Source: Plantago elongata (Eukaryota; Streptophyta; Magnoliopsida; Lamiales; Plantaginaceae). From it: DNA of 64,000 nucleotides. Under the pieces are notes generated by a model, which was not told the DNA's origin, did no database searches, and saw nothing but the letters and a program-made list of their open reading frames with translations. The stretch spans positions 26,434 through 90,433 of the forward strand of contig JAYMSP010000081.1 in assembly GCA_036897095.1 (NCBI GenBank). Reading direction: 5' to 3'. Shown piece by piece: positions 1 to 11,410 of this stretch. The position numbers and the translations under genes are program-made. Position 1 is the stretch's first letter; each line of letters starts with the position of its first letter.

Positions 1-386
1 TAATGTGGGGCTCTTTCCCATTTACAAAAAGTTATATGCAATCGTTGTAGTGAGACCTTATACCAGCAACATTCACGTTGATGATAGGATAATATTTATT
101 ATTAATACTAATTAAATACTTCAAAATATTATTAATTTTAAAAGTAGTTTCTCACTACTTTCTTAATTTTAAATTTTTTTAAAAACCTACCCATATAAAA
201 TTAAAAAATTATTAACTGGTGCATCAATAATTCACGTGAACGAACTTTTTTACTTGTAAAACTTCATAATTCAATATTATAAAACAATATATGGAATCCG
301 CATGTCAACTTTACTTATATAATTAAGGAATTAACTTAGAAGGAATTAACTTGTATTCGCTACGTGTAAGGTTCTAAGGAAAATTG

Positions 387-388
<2 letters not shown>

Positions 389-425
<37 letters not shown>
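389..425. repeat. (ATT)n microsatellite
   Basis: About twelve uninterrupted ATT/TTA units on the + strand. The minus-strand ORF crossing it reads as a run of Asn and is not a gene. Confidence 0.95.
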
Positions 426-426
<1 letters not shown>

Positions 427-1654
427 GCTTTCTTACCACGTCTTAGCGCACATGGGTATTCAACAAAATTCTTGCTGCGGAGGATTTGATTAATTCGGGG
501 TAATTCGTTAAAATCTGAAGAATGATCCTTTGGAATGTGCTGCATGGTCAGCCTTTTTTTTTTTGGAAAAGAAAATTGCATTAATTTTAAACTAGTCACC
601 ACCAATTATCATATTTTGGTGTATATAATTTATTGTCAATTTCTCTTTGCATGGGAATGATTGTGGAGGTGTGAGTTATTATATTCCCTAAGTTTTACTA
701 AATGTTTATCAATCTAAATTGTACTAATATATCAATATGAACTGGAATTATTTATAGCAATGGAGTGAGTAGAAGATGTACCTAGAATATTAATTTCATT
801 ATGCGATGCAACATTTCAACAAATTATAGGTGCCTTTGGAATGTGATCCTCCCAGAGACTTGATACTTTCTTTTTGACTAAGAATAAGATCGGTTATGCA
901 TGATTGTGTTGCCAGAGATGATTTACACCTCTAAATAGATGCATGCTACTATTTTATTTGGGAAACAAATGATGCAAAAGACTTTCTTACCTCAAAATCT
1001 AAATTAAGATTTCATAAGGTAATTTTAGAGTAAAAATAAATAAAAGGATGAAAACTACAACTACTATTTACCTTTTACCGCATTATACATGTTAAGTTGT
1101 TGTGGTTTTAGCTACGAACTTAACTTATATTTGCATATCGTTTAAACAATTTGTACGTATATTCAAACATTAAAAATATCGAACACATTAAGTATATTTT
1201 TCTAGTCGATCGAAAACCCATCCCGATACTATATATAGGTACATTTGTTTCCGAATGTGTCTCCCAAAAGACATATAGTGTATCCAACTATGCACCAGCC
1301 CTACATAACTTCCACTAATGGAACCATCATTTGATTAGAGAGATTTAATTATGTGATTAGTGCCAATTTTCAACTAATGCATGAAGTACAATCTAGATTC
1401 CAGAACCATTAATCAATAATATTGTTGTAGCCACGAAGAAATGGTGGTCCAATTTCGTTGTGATTGGTTAATTGTGCACTAGCAAAATTGTCTGTGCTGA
1501 ATACTTGAGCTATATATATATATATATGTACATTGTTAAATGTCAACTAAAAGAGGCAACGAGTTCTCCTTCGTGCAACAAGAGATAATATATAAATTTT
1601 GCTCCCTCTCGGAAGAAACGAGAACATTTGGTCGGCACTAAAAAAACACATCGA

Positions 1655-1775
1655 TACACAGTTTAATTGTTGAACTACTTCACTTCTAATTAACATATGA
1701 GAAGTTCGAGTCAACTTTAATCGTTTTCAGAAAAAAATCAAAATGTAAAGGTTTGTCTACAACTTAGGAGGAAGC
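1655..1775 (+). mobile_element. Old SINE-like relic, family 3 (copy 1)
   Basis: This stretch aligns by eye with 21104-21225: both carry a CTTCAC..TTAAT..GA.AGTTCGAGTCAA block followed by an A-rich stretch. GTTCGAGTC resembles an RNA polymerase III B box. The A box is badly decayed and no target-site duplication was found, so SINE origin is an inference from the two-copy similarity. Confidence 0.4.
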
Positions 1776-2085
1776 TATATTTTCCTATTTCTCGAACGGC
1801 AGGTGAAGTAAATAAATGTGATTAAGAAAAATATGTTTACATGAACTTTCTACAAATGTTTTTTATTAACATATAAAACCAAAGGTTAACCATTAAGACA
1901 CAAACTCATAATTCTTGATATTTCAATATAATGAATTAATTAATGCATTATATAATTTCATTACTCTTTTACATTTTAACGAATGTCTAATTATTTTTAT
2001 TCAAGAGTCATATGTGAAGATACACAACAATCGAAGAAATAATAGCAATTGACGAAATAAAAGAAGATGTGTCCTGCATAGTGTT

Positions 2086-2412
2086 GGTTTTCGAGCCGAG
2101 CCGAGCTGAGTATTTTGATACTCGAGCTCGAGCTCGAACTCAATCGTTCGGCTCGGCTCGTTTACAAAACAAGAAAAAAACGAGTTCGAGTTCGAGCTGA
2201 AACACGAAAAAATACGAGCTTTAACGAGCTTTATCTATAAAAATATTTAAAATATATAAAAATTATAATTTATTAAAATAATTACGCTTAACGAGTTTTA
2301 CCAATTCGAGCTCGGCTCGTATTGAAATGAATATAAAATCGAACTCGAACTCGGCTCGAAAAAACTTACCGAACCGAATCGAATTCTCGGTAAGGCTCGA
2401 TTCGAAAAACTT
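2086..2412. mobile_element. GAGCTC/CGAGC-rich non-autonomous element
   Basis: A roughly 330-bp island of repeated GAGCTCGAGCTCG, GGCTCGGCTCG and GTTCGAGTTCGAG motifs, far more CpG-rich than its AT-rich surroundings. The ends are imperfect inverted repeats: TTTTCGAGCCGAGC at the left against TTTTTCGAATCGAGCC read inward from the right. Such ends suggest a small non-autonomous DNA transposon, possibly hAT-like, but no clear target duplication was found. The 73-residue minus-strand ORF over it is a by-product of the repeat. Confidence 0.5.
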
Positions 2413-4008
2413 AACTCTATGGATACAAGGCTTCCTCTGTTCCTCATGACTTATGAAGTAATTGAGGGATTCGGATAGTACCATCCGAATACATGCTGTA
2501 CATAGTGGTTATAGTATGTTAGCTGTATAAACAACTTTACTAATTGATTTCCACTCGCTTGTTCTTTATGTAAAACGATTCATTGTTCAATTCGTTTCTT
2601 GTCTTCACTTAACACATTAACACACAATTTGTTGTCTATACTCTTTCTACAATACAGAAATGAAGATGTTATTTCTTCAACGAAAAAAGAGTAGGTTGAT
2701 ACCCTTCCAATTCGAAATCAGTAATATAAATAACGACATGTATATCGTTAAATTATATATTTAATTAAATATTATATATCGTTACATTAAATATATAATT
2801 TTTTATCTTTATATTTTTTAATACTATAATTTTTACTATAATATACAATTTTACCATTTAATTTAAATTATTAATTCTAAAAGATACTCAGGCCGAAAAT
2901 TTTCATTTTTTCAATCTTGATCACTACAAGTCTACAATTATGGGCTTGGGGTGGCATTGTGCTGGGCTACGTTGTGGTTTAGGTTGGGATAATCTAATCC
3001 TTTGCTGGACATAAAAGCCCACGAGTTGATCAGGCCGGGCGGTCTGGACAGCCCAGAATTATCCTAGTCCAATTATTTAACTTTCCCGAACGTTGTTTTG
3101 AACGGTAGCTAAAAAAAAAGTTGGTAACTGGTTAAGCAATTCTTTTTTCAACATTAACTTCACAAACCAACTAACTTATTTAAAAAGTTACACGTTCAAG
3201 TAACGATCTTTTTATCAAAAGAAATACATAAAAGTGAAAAACTAATGGTAAACAGGATCATAATATTTAAGTAAAATAACTTTTAGAGGTTATTATAAAT
3301 ACTTTTGAAACACATTACAATTCAAACATTTTATTTCTCTCTTTTAAGAATATTCAAACAATTCTTTTTTCTTTTGTTTTGCAATGGAAACATATTCAAA
3401 TCAAACACCCTAAAAACCAAAATTGAAAGACTACCAAAAATAGATATTTCTTCTACTAGTATATTGCTCAAATAATGTTCTATAATGGAGACTTGTACGG
3501 CGTGAACAGTTGAAAACCAACCTTCACAAAAAAATAAATCAGATGGGTGACTTGTATGCATTTCTTCCAACCTATTTATTTCTCATCTTTAGACCAATGC
3601 CAGGTCCTGGAAGTAACCCAACGGCCAAATGATAGATTATACTTTCACCAAATAAACTCTTGACAATCAAATTGAATTATTTCAACACACATTTAAATCG
3701 TCTAATAAGGCGATTTTCTTAAATTAAGTGAGGTTATGTTCAATTAAACTAACTGTAAAGTTAGTTGTTAGCTGATTAATTAGCTGGTAACTGGTCAGTT
3801 AGTTTTTATTATCAACAACCTATCTTGATAGCTTTTCAAAAAGTGTTCATGTAACGAATTATTTATGAAAAAGAATTATGAAGCTGAAAAATTAGTGTTA
3901 AATGAATAGGGCCAAAAATGTAAAACTATTTGGGGGTAAAATTAGAAATAAAGCAATTACGAAGTAGTTGTGACTTGTGACTACAAATTATCCAATTGAG
4001 GACAAGAG

Positions 4009-4030
4009 TTGACGATATAACAGTTTGACC
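4009..4030 (+). promoter_or_regulatory. Paired W-box cores upstream of the LysM kinase gene
   Basis: Two TTGAC cores (4009-4013 and 4025-4029, the second as TTGACC) lie 16 bp apart, about 170-185 bp before the start codon. WRKY factors bind TTGAC(C/T), and clustered W boxes are common in pathogen-responsive promoters. The motif is short, so function is inferred. Confidence 0.4.
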
Positions 4031-4112
4031 AATGAATTTCTATTTTCTCCATAAGTGGGCCCACCAATCGGAAAATGCCAATTCCATTAATGACTTCCAG
4101 TCAAATCTCCAA

Positions 4113-4119
4113 CTATATA
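4113..4119 (+). promoter_or_regulatory. TATA box of the LysM kinase gene
   Basis: TATATAC lies 75-81 bp upstream of the start codon at 4194, leaving room for a 5' UTR of about 45-50 bp that is rich in CA. Confidence 0.5.
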
Positions 4120-4193
4120 CACAGTCACAGAGAAGAACAATCAAACACTAAATTCACACAGACATTCAAACAAACACCTTCCAAGCACCGAAA

Positions 4194-6878
4194 ATGACCC
4201 ATGTAACAACACTTCCACTTCTCCTCCTCTTCATCATCTTCTTCCACCACACTCTTTCTCAGTCTCAGATAGAACCAAGCACTACCGGCTACACCTGCAC
4301 AAACTCACCCAACGAAACATCAACATGCCAAGCATACGCCTTCTACAGAGCAACCTCTCCAAACTATCTCGACTTAGCTTCAGTAGCCGACCTCTTCTCC
4401 CTCAGCCGCCTCATGATCGCAACTCCCAGCAACATCTCGTCTCCGACCTCCCCTCTCCTCCCTGACCAATCCCTCTTCATCCCAATCCGCTGCTCTTGCA
4501 ACACCGTCAACACCAGCATCACAATCTCCTACTCACCGATAAACTACACGATCACATCAGGTGACACTTTCTACCTCGTCTCAACGCAGAGGTACCAGAA
4601 TCTGACTACGTACCAATCGGTAGAAGTTGTGAATCCGAATGTGGTGCCGACCCGGCTCGAGGTCGGGGATAATATCGTCTTTCCGATCTTCTGCAGGTGC
4701 CCGAACGCTTCCCAATTGGGGAACGGAGTGAATTTTCTGATCAGCTATGTTTTTCAGCCTTCTGATAGTTTATCTGCTATAGCCACAAGGTTCGGGTCAA
4801 CGGAACAGGGTATTAGGCAAGTCAACGGGAATAGCATTCGAGCTTTCGATACGGTTTTCGTCCCGGTTACTCGCGTTCCGAATGTAACGCAACCGGTGGT
4901 TCAGCCGGTTGGGCCGGTGAGGGTGCATAGGACAGGTGCGGTTGTGGGATTGGGAGTTGCGTTGGGGATATGTGGAGTTTTGTTGGTTTTGGTTTGTGGA
5001 GTGGTGTGGTTTAGGGAGAGGAGTTGGAAGGGTAAAATGGGGAAGATGGGAGATTTTGAAAAGGAGAAAGTTGGAAGAGGAGGGAGAGTAGGGATTATGA
5101 GTAAGGGTGAAGAGGTAAATTTGATGGCTGATGTGTCTGGGTGTTTGGACAAGTATAAGGTGTATGGGATTGATGAGCTTAGAAATGCTACTGATGGATT
5201 TGATGATAAGTGGATTATTCAAGGGTCTGTTTATAGAGGGTGTATTGATGGGGAATGGTATGCTATCAAGAAAATGAAGTGGAATGCTTATGAGGAGCTC
5301 AAGATCTTGCAAAAGGTAGTACTACTACTACTACTCACTTTGTGTTGATGTTTGTCTTGATGATGTTAACTTAGAATTGTTAGAATTGCATATGAGCTAA
5401 TGGACACTTTTCCCACAATTACACATTTGTTCGTGCACTTGAATTTACACCGACTTTATCCGTTTTCGTATAGTGTAACACGAGTTTTAAAGGGTTAGAT
5501 ACAAATATCATTCATTCATACTAAAATGGGAATGTTTAGTTGGAATGAGGATGTACTATGACACCGGAGTTGTTGTATCAAGTGGCAAGTGTGTAGTTAC
5601 TTAGTTCACTTAAGAGTTCGAAATTTGTTTTAAAAAGGGTCTGAAAGTGCTCAACTGGATTAGTTTCATGTGGATATAGTTAAAAAGAAAGGGGGTATTC
5701 TCTATCGGTGCTTGTCCCATTACCTCTTATTTAAGTACACAAGAGTCAGGCAGCAAAATGCCATAGTTAGAATCTTTGATCCTCACCAGTCGTGTTTTAG
5801 TCACAACAATAGCATCTTTTTATCAGCAAACCTGCTGTATAACTTAACGTTCGGCATTTTAGTGGTCAAATAAGTTGGAGATTGTAGAAGTTTGGAAGAG
5901 TTATAGCTTTCAGACAGGCCCACCATTTTCATTGTATACTACTGGAGTAGATATTATAGTATGCTAATTAGTTTAGTAGAGATTAAAGTAATGGTTAGGT
6001 GTAGTGACCTCTCTCTGTCTGTCTGTTTGTTTTGATTAGCTTCTACAGATGTTAATTATAGGAGACATAAATCATATAGTATTGATTATTGAAATATGGT
6101 AGTACTCATAACCATTAACTATGTCTGTATTTTATAGGTTAACCATGGGAACCTGGTGAGGCTGGAAGGCTTCTGTGTAGATCCTGAGGGAAGAAACTGC
6201 TACCTAGTCTATGAACATGTTGAAAATGGATCCCTCTACTCATGGCTTCATGAGAACAACAAGAATGAGAAGTTGAGCTGGAAAACACGGCTAAGAATTG
6301 CGATCGACGTAGCCAATGGTCTTCAATATATCCACGAGCACACGAGACCTAAAGTCGTGCACAAGGACCTCAAGAGTAGCAACATCCTCTTGGACTCGAA
6401 CATGAGAGCCAAAATTGCAAACTTCGGTTTGGCAAAATCAGGATGCAACGCCATAACTATGCATATAGTAGGCACACAGGGGTACATTGCGCCTGAATAC
6501 TTATCAGATGGGGTAGTCTCAACTAAAATGGACGTGTTTTCGTATGGGGTGGTGTTACTGGAGTTGATATCCGGAAGAGATGCTATAGATGAAGAAGGGA
6601 AGGTGTTGTGGGCAAGTGTTGGTCATTTGTTGGATGGAACAGAGGAGAGGAAGTCGAGAAAGCTGAGAGAATGGATGGACGCGAGTCTAGTGTTGAGCGA
6701 GTCGTGCACGATGGAGAGTGTTATGGGTGTGATGGGTGTGGCATTGTCTTGCTTGAATGGGGATCCTGGGAAGAGGCCTAGCATGGTGGAGATTGTGTAT
6801 GCTTTGTCTAAGAGTGATGAGTTGTTCTTTGATTTTTCTGAGGATGGCCTTTCTCCAAGGCAAGTCATGGCAAGATAG
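4194..6878 (+). CDS. LysM domain receptor-like pseudokinase, LYK4/LYK5 type
   Basis: Two exons, 4194-5315 and 6138-6878, join in phase 0 across a GT-AG intron to give 620 residues, the usual size for the family. Residues 1-22 form a signal peptide. The ectodomain has the family's CxC pairs (CSC, CRC) between LysM repeats and several N-glycosylation sites. A membrane helix lies near residues 247-270, followed by a basic stop-transfer stretch and a kinase-like domain from about 330. The fold is present (AIKK lysine, GYIAPEYL, a DVFSYGVVLLEL block) but the glycine loop reads IIQGSVYRG, the catalytic loop is HKD and the DFG site is NFG. LYK4/LYK5 proteins are plasma-membrane chitin co-receptors working with CERK1 and are known to be kinase-dead; that role is inferred here by family. 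The exact paralogue is not certain. Confidence 0.93.
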
Positions 6879-7270
6879 GACAAGTTCCTGCTGTTGTAGT
6901 AATGGTGTGATGAGTTAATGTTGAACATAGACATAGTATAGTACTAGTTGGTTGAGAATTGAGATTGAGAATACACTAGTTTTGGAACAGGATTGCTGTA
7001 GTTTCCACTTCCTGCTTTTTGTATCAAAGAAAAAGCCAAAGTTGGCTTTGAAAAATAAAATTACACTTCAATTTTGTTAAGCTTATGATTATGAGTAGTG
7101 AAGTTTGAATCTTGACTTCAATAGAGCTGCACAGAAATTTATTCATAGCCAAAACAGGCCATGAGCCTTCTCAAATCATCAAATCAAAATCTACTGAGCA
7201 ACTAAAAACAATGACAGGTGTGAACTCTGCAAAATTGGAGTACGTACGTTGTACTCTTAAATTATCCTCA

Positions 7271-7642
7271 TCAATCTGCCAGTAGCCATAAAAGAGTTAA
7301 CAGGAAGATTCTCTTGGCTTTCTTACCAGCACTAACTATGGCCTTTGGCCACGCCAATTTTCTCGAGAGCTTGTAATAGCAGTTAACAAGATCTAGATCC
7401 AGTAGACTAAACTTAGTCTTGCCAGTAGATTGTGCATAGAATCGTCTCTTGGCAATCCGAAACGCTTGTTTACCTGCAGAATCATTCCATTCCATAACAT
7501 TCGAATAAAGCTCTACGTTCCTTTTCGCTTCCAGGAAGCGTTCCCATTCGAAAGAACCGATCTTGTAGCAGAACTCCTTTTCCCAGCATGGTATATGATC
7601 ATCATTGTCTTGCAAAAGAACATACTCTTGTCCTTTCGACAT
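7271..7642 (-). CDS. Small conserved plant protein of unknown function
   Basis: An intronless ORF of 123 residues starts at ATG 7642, about 120 bp downstream of a TATAAAA box on the minus strand. It is soluble and rich in Trp, Lys and aromatic residues. Blocks such as IPCWEKEFC..IGSFEW and WNDSAGKQAF..AKRRFYAQ resemble a family of small plant proteins I recall only as uncharacterised; no catalytic motif is evident. The C-terminal 20 residues are basic then leucine-rich (KAKRIFLLTLLWLLAD) and might be a weak membrane anchor. It is convergent with the LysM kinase gene and about 390 bp from it. No function is proposed. Confidence 0.7.
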   Translation of the reverse strand: MSKGQEYVLLQDNDDHIPCWEKEFCYKIGSFEWERFLEAKRNVELYSNVMEWNDSAGKQAFRIAKRRFYAQSTGKTKFSLLDLDLVNCYYKLSRKLAWPKAIVSAGKKAKRIFLLTLLWLLAD

Positions 7643-7756
7643 TAGCAGTAATAATAGTTTGTTTGTGTGTGATTAGGCAAGAAAGAAACAGAGGAAATAT
7701 CTGGAGCTGGTGGAGTGGAGAAATCAATGAGATTGTTGAAACAAGAAAAGGGGTCT

Positions 7757-7770
7757 CTAGATTTTATAGT
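7757..7770 (-). promoter_or_regulatory. TATA box of the small conserved gene
   Basis: On the minus strand the sequence reads ACTATAAAATC, about 120 bp upstream of the ATG at 7642. Confidence 0.45.
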
Positions 7771-8518
7771 GTACGCTAAGGCAATACGTGTCAAGGAAAC
7801 TTCCGTGTTCATAAATTGGCGTGTCCTATTTGTCTAGATCTCCAAAATATGCAGCTATATTGCTAACTTTTCGACGGTGTAAATATTACTTAGTATGGTA
7901 ATTAATTTAAATGTGCCTTTTTACCTAAATTATGGTAATTTTTTTAGCAGTAGCCAGTAGGTATTATTCAATGGGCTGGCAATGGTGGTGGTTATTAGGT
8001 TTGGACTTGGACTTTGGACGCGGGTGCATGTATGAATGTTTTCAGGGATACTACAACTTTAAAAGTATGCAGGTGAAATCTTTTTGCCAATTTGTCACGT
8101 GAATTGTGTTATTTAAGATAGTGGGAGGTGGACAACTTCACAGGTTTTACTCGTAAGTATTAAACGTGTTGAAAAAATAAAAATTAATAAAGAAATGTAT
8201 AAATACGAAGTCAAGTAGTAAACAAGTGATGTTAACTGTATATTAAGTTTTGAACATTTAATATGAGAATCGGAGATTTATGACATTTTGAATGTATACA
8301 TTCATAAACTCTTATACCTAAATAAATAAATAAAAGAATGATATTTGATTAACGAGAATTTATTGCACATGTATGAGAATTTGAAAATCAAGATATTTAA
8401 GTATAATTATCATTGTTTTCCAAAACTTTGTACATTTATATTCATTATTATGTATAAACAAATTTAAACGAATGGATGGACGAGCAAATGACGAGCTGTA
8501 ATCGTTCCACATGTCAGG

Positions 8519-8558
8519 ATAAAAGAAAGTTCAATGTGATAAAAGAAAGTTCAATGTG
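8519..8558. repeat. Tandem duplication of a 20-bp unit
   Basis: GATAAAAGAAAGTTCAATGT occurs twice back to back without a mismatch. Confidence 0.9.
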
Positions 8559-9170
8559 ATTGTTACTGTTTAGCCAACACTTGTAATTATGTAGTAAATG
8601 TGAAATAAGTTTTTAATTACACTCAGATGTAATATATACATGAAAACCATGTCATTGCCCTTCCCTTTTTATTCATATAATGTTGGTATGTTACTATTAA
8701 AATGACTAAAAATATTTTTAAATGTGAAATAAGAAATATTACACTTACCTTTTACGATTATCAGGTATTTTTAATTATCAACTGAATATAGAATATACAA
8801 GACTAGCATATCATTTATGTGATTATAATGTAGATTTTAGTGTGGCCTCAACAATTTACAGTTTATTGTTTTTCATGTGGACAAGAATGGAACTGAAAAT
8901 TGATTTGAAAACCTTCACACGTTTTTTATTGTCCTATTGTTTTTTATTTTGGACAAAAGAAATCGTGCCAAACATACCTAAGGTGTTGTTGCTGCCAAGT
9001 GGCGTGGAGGCTTGAGACGTGAGTACAAATTTTGCCACATCGAGTGGTTGTACATTTGTTTGTTTGTGTATGATTTTTGCCAAAGAGATTATGGCGGTTC
9101 TGGAATCAATTTCAATAATACTTTTATAGACTTAATATTACTTGAATTTTAAAATATTTTACAAATAATA

Positions 9171-9310
9171 TATAGCTCAATTAGTTGAGCTGATGTACGA
9201 TAACCTTAAGATTATGGGTTCAAGTTATGTCAAATACGACTTGTACTATTATATTGTAGTTGTGATAGTAAATGCATTTGTAATTGTGATAAATCGATTG
9301 ATATTAGTGA
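9171..9310 (+). mobile_element. tRNA-headed SINE-like relic, family 2
   Basis: An A box-like TAGCTCAATTAGTTGAGC at 9173-9190 and a B box-like GGGTTCAAGTT about 25 bp later mark a decayed tRNA-type polymerase III promoter. The sequence after the B box is unrelated to tRNA, as in a SINE body. The tRNA cloverleaf cannot be completed, so this is not a working tRNA gene. No flanking duplication was identified. Confidence 0.45.
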
Positions 9311-9877
9311 TTGATTCGGTGTTATACTGTAATATGATTATAATATTTGTAAGGGGTATATGATTAATTGAGCTTTCTCTCAATCTAATTCACCATTTTT
9401 CAGATCAAATTAATAACACTTTAAGTCTAATATCAAATACATTTTTCATATATACCCCCATTTCGGAGCTAGTGAGGTACTAAATACAAATTTTCATTAC
9501 GCAATTAAATATTTAATTAATATTGAACTATTATACCTCAATTAAATATTGGCAATCACCAAATTATGTCACTTGAATTATGAGTTGCTCCAAATTCCAG
9601 CTAGACTAGTGAGTTGTATACGCAAAATAATGATGCGAAGGTACACGAAAGGTTTATTCTTTGAGAATATACCTCCTTCTCCATGTGGATACATTTTGGA
9701 CCTTAGATTATATAATACAATACCCCATGGCCAAATATACTATATATAAAATTTTAAGTGAAATATCGTTTCATTTGAATTTATGCAGCCAAGAATGTAT
9801 TTGTTGATGGTCATCTAATCATGAAATTCTTTTGCAAGATATATATATGCAGTTAAGTTATGCCTTGCCTTGGCTAG

Positions 9878-10060
9878 ATGATCATCAACAAACATGTTCT
9901 TAGCTTGGCTTCCATCTCTTTTCTTCTTCTTGGTAGCCTTCAAATGCTAGTATGCTGCTCTGTTAGACTAGATCAGCTCTATCTCTATTGCTTTTTTAGA
10001 TCCTGCATACCAGCACGTCACATTGTAGCAGTGGACTTCATAAGTTACGATGAGAGGTAG
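9878..10060 (+). CDS. Possible short secreted peptide, doubtful
   Basis: A 60-residue ORF whose first 26 residues look like a signal peptide: a short Lys-bearing start, then a run of Leu, Ser, Ile and Phe ending near LVCC. The remainder is short with four further Cys in all (two in the CC pair) and no recognised peptide-hormone motif. A TATATATATG run lies only about 30 bp upstream of the ATG, too close for a normal 5' UTR unless transcription starts elsewhere. It may be chance; no homologue is recalled. Confidence 0.2.
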   Translation: MIINKHVLSLASISFLLLGSLQMLVCCSVRLDQLYLYCFFRSCIPARHIVAVDFISYDER

Positions 10061-10386
10061 CTTATATCGTATAATATAGATTATTCCTTCTATGGGGCAA
10101 ATTGTGATTGTGTCATAATATTTCAACTTGTTTAGATGATTTAGTATGTGAGTGATTTTAAACGAATAAAAATGAGTTTCTTATTTGGATTACATCTTGG
10201 TGTTGTGCTGCTAAGAAGAGTTGCCTAAGGCCGCTTCGATAAATGTTAGTTTGTGTATTGTTTTCATCATCACAACAATTATGAAACTCGCAAAATGGCT
10301 TTAATATTCAAAATTCTACGTGTTATTTATACACAAATTATATTAGTATGAGTTAGTTTATGTTGTTTCCAACTGAATTGAATTAG

Positions 10387-10629
10387 TATTTCCTCCGTTT
10401 CAATAAACTTCATTTATTTATCATTTTTAGCCGTTTTATTAAATTTTATATATTATTAAAAAAAAAGTTATCCCATCACTAACAAATAATAAACAATCTC
10501 AACTTTACACAAAAGTTACACATTTTATCACTAAAAGTATACTTTTCCCCATATTCTTTTTTTTCGTTATTACTTTGACTTTTCGCATAAAACTATAATT
10601 ATATGAAGTTTGATACGATGGAGGGATTA
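10387..10629. mobile_element. Stowaway-like MITE relic
   Basis: The left end reads TATTTCCTCCGTTTCAATAA and the right end, read inward, TAATCCCTCCATCGTATCAA; both continue into ACTTCAT. The ends are bounded by TA, the target site used by Tc1/mariner-type Stowaway elements. The 243-bp size and AT-rich middle also fit. Both ends are degraded. Confidence 0.6.
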
Positions 10630-11318
10630 CGAAATATAATTAAGCAATAAACATGAGTAATCCGAATGAACTGAATTGTGAGAATTTTAAGTTCAAGAGA
10701 ATGGGGTCGAGCCTAACACCACTAACTAAATTTTGAAGTAATTATTTTTTATTTTCTTCTAGTGCAAAAAATGATTGCCAGCAACTAAGAAAATTCTTGC
10801 CAGCAACTAAGGAGTCAAATTTTAAATAAATATCTATAAAAAAAATATTGTATCATAGAGTGCAGATGATATATCATGAAGTGTAAATGACACAAAAACG
10901 TTGTATCACAGAGTATAAATATAGACAATTTTTACACCTAAAATTGTACATTTAGTATGAGAATATACAATTTCTTTTTATATTATAAAATACAAATGAT
11001 ACAACGGTCGTTTTTTCAATTGTTGATTCCAATCGAGTATCGGTCTAAATCCCTAAAAAAAAAATGGCCCAAGTGATTTCTACCGATAAGCCCAAATCAT
11101 TACCATACCATGTTATTACAATCTTGGGCCAATTGGCAACCGTCATATCGGAACAACTACTTAATTTAACCACTTAAACAGTAAATACCATATATGTTTT
11201 ACATACATAATTTAATCAAGGCAAACAATTTAAGTTAATCAAGGGAAGTACATGCAGTTTCCAAATTCCTAAATCCTATGTCTACAAGGATACAAAACAA
11301 AGATTTTACTCAGTATCA

Positions 11319-11329
11319 GTATATATATT
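11319..11329 (+). promoter_or_regulatory. TATA box of the RING-H2 gene
   Basis: GTATATATATT lies about 85-90 bp upstream of the chosen ATG at 11411. Confidence 0.45.
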
Positions 11330-11410
11330 GTCATTGTGTTGTAAAACCTCAACTTCCATTCATATTTCATAACACAAAACATTAGTTTGATTCGATCTGT
11401 GAATTTGAAC

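Larger units (their letters stand above)
1..4100. other. Intergenic region with repeats, no gene seen
   Basis: AT-rich DNA without a credible coding region; the only ORFs are short, lie inside low-complexity or repeat DNA and have no recognisable motif. It holds an (ATT)n microsatellite, a SINE-like relic near 1.65-1.78 kb, a GAGCTC-rich repeat near 2.1-2.4 kb, and the promoter-proximal region of the LysM kinase gene at its right end. Confidence 0.7.
7780..11310. other. Intergenic region, no firm gene
   Basis: AT-rich DNA. It holds a 20-bp direct duplication near 8.52 kb, a tRNA-headed SINE-like relic near 9.17 kb, one short ORF with a possible signal peptide (9878-10060, listed separately) and a Stowaway-like MITE near 10.4-10.6 kb. 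Nothing else reads as coding. Confidence 0.65.

Noticed and set aside
360-605. Minus-strand ORF with a long Asn run
   Set aside because: Translation of the (ATT)n microsatellite.
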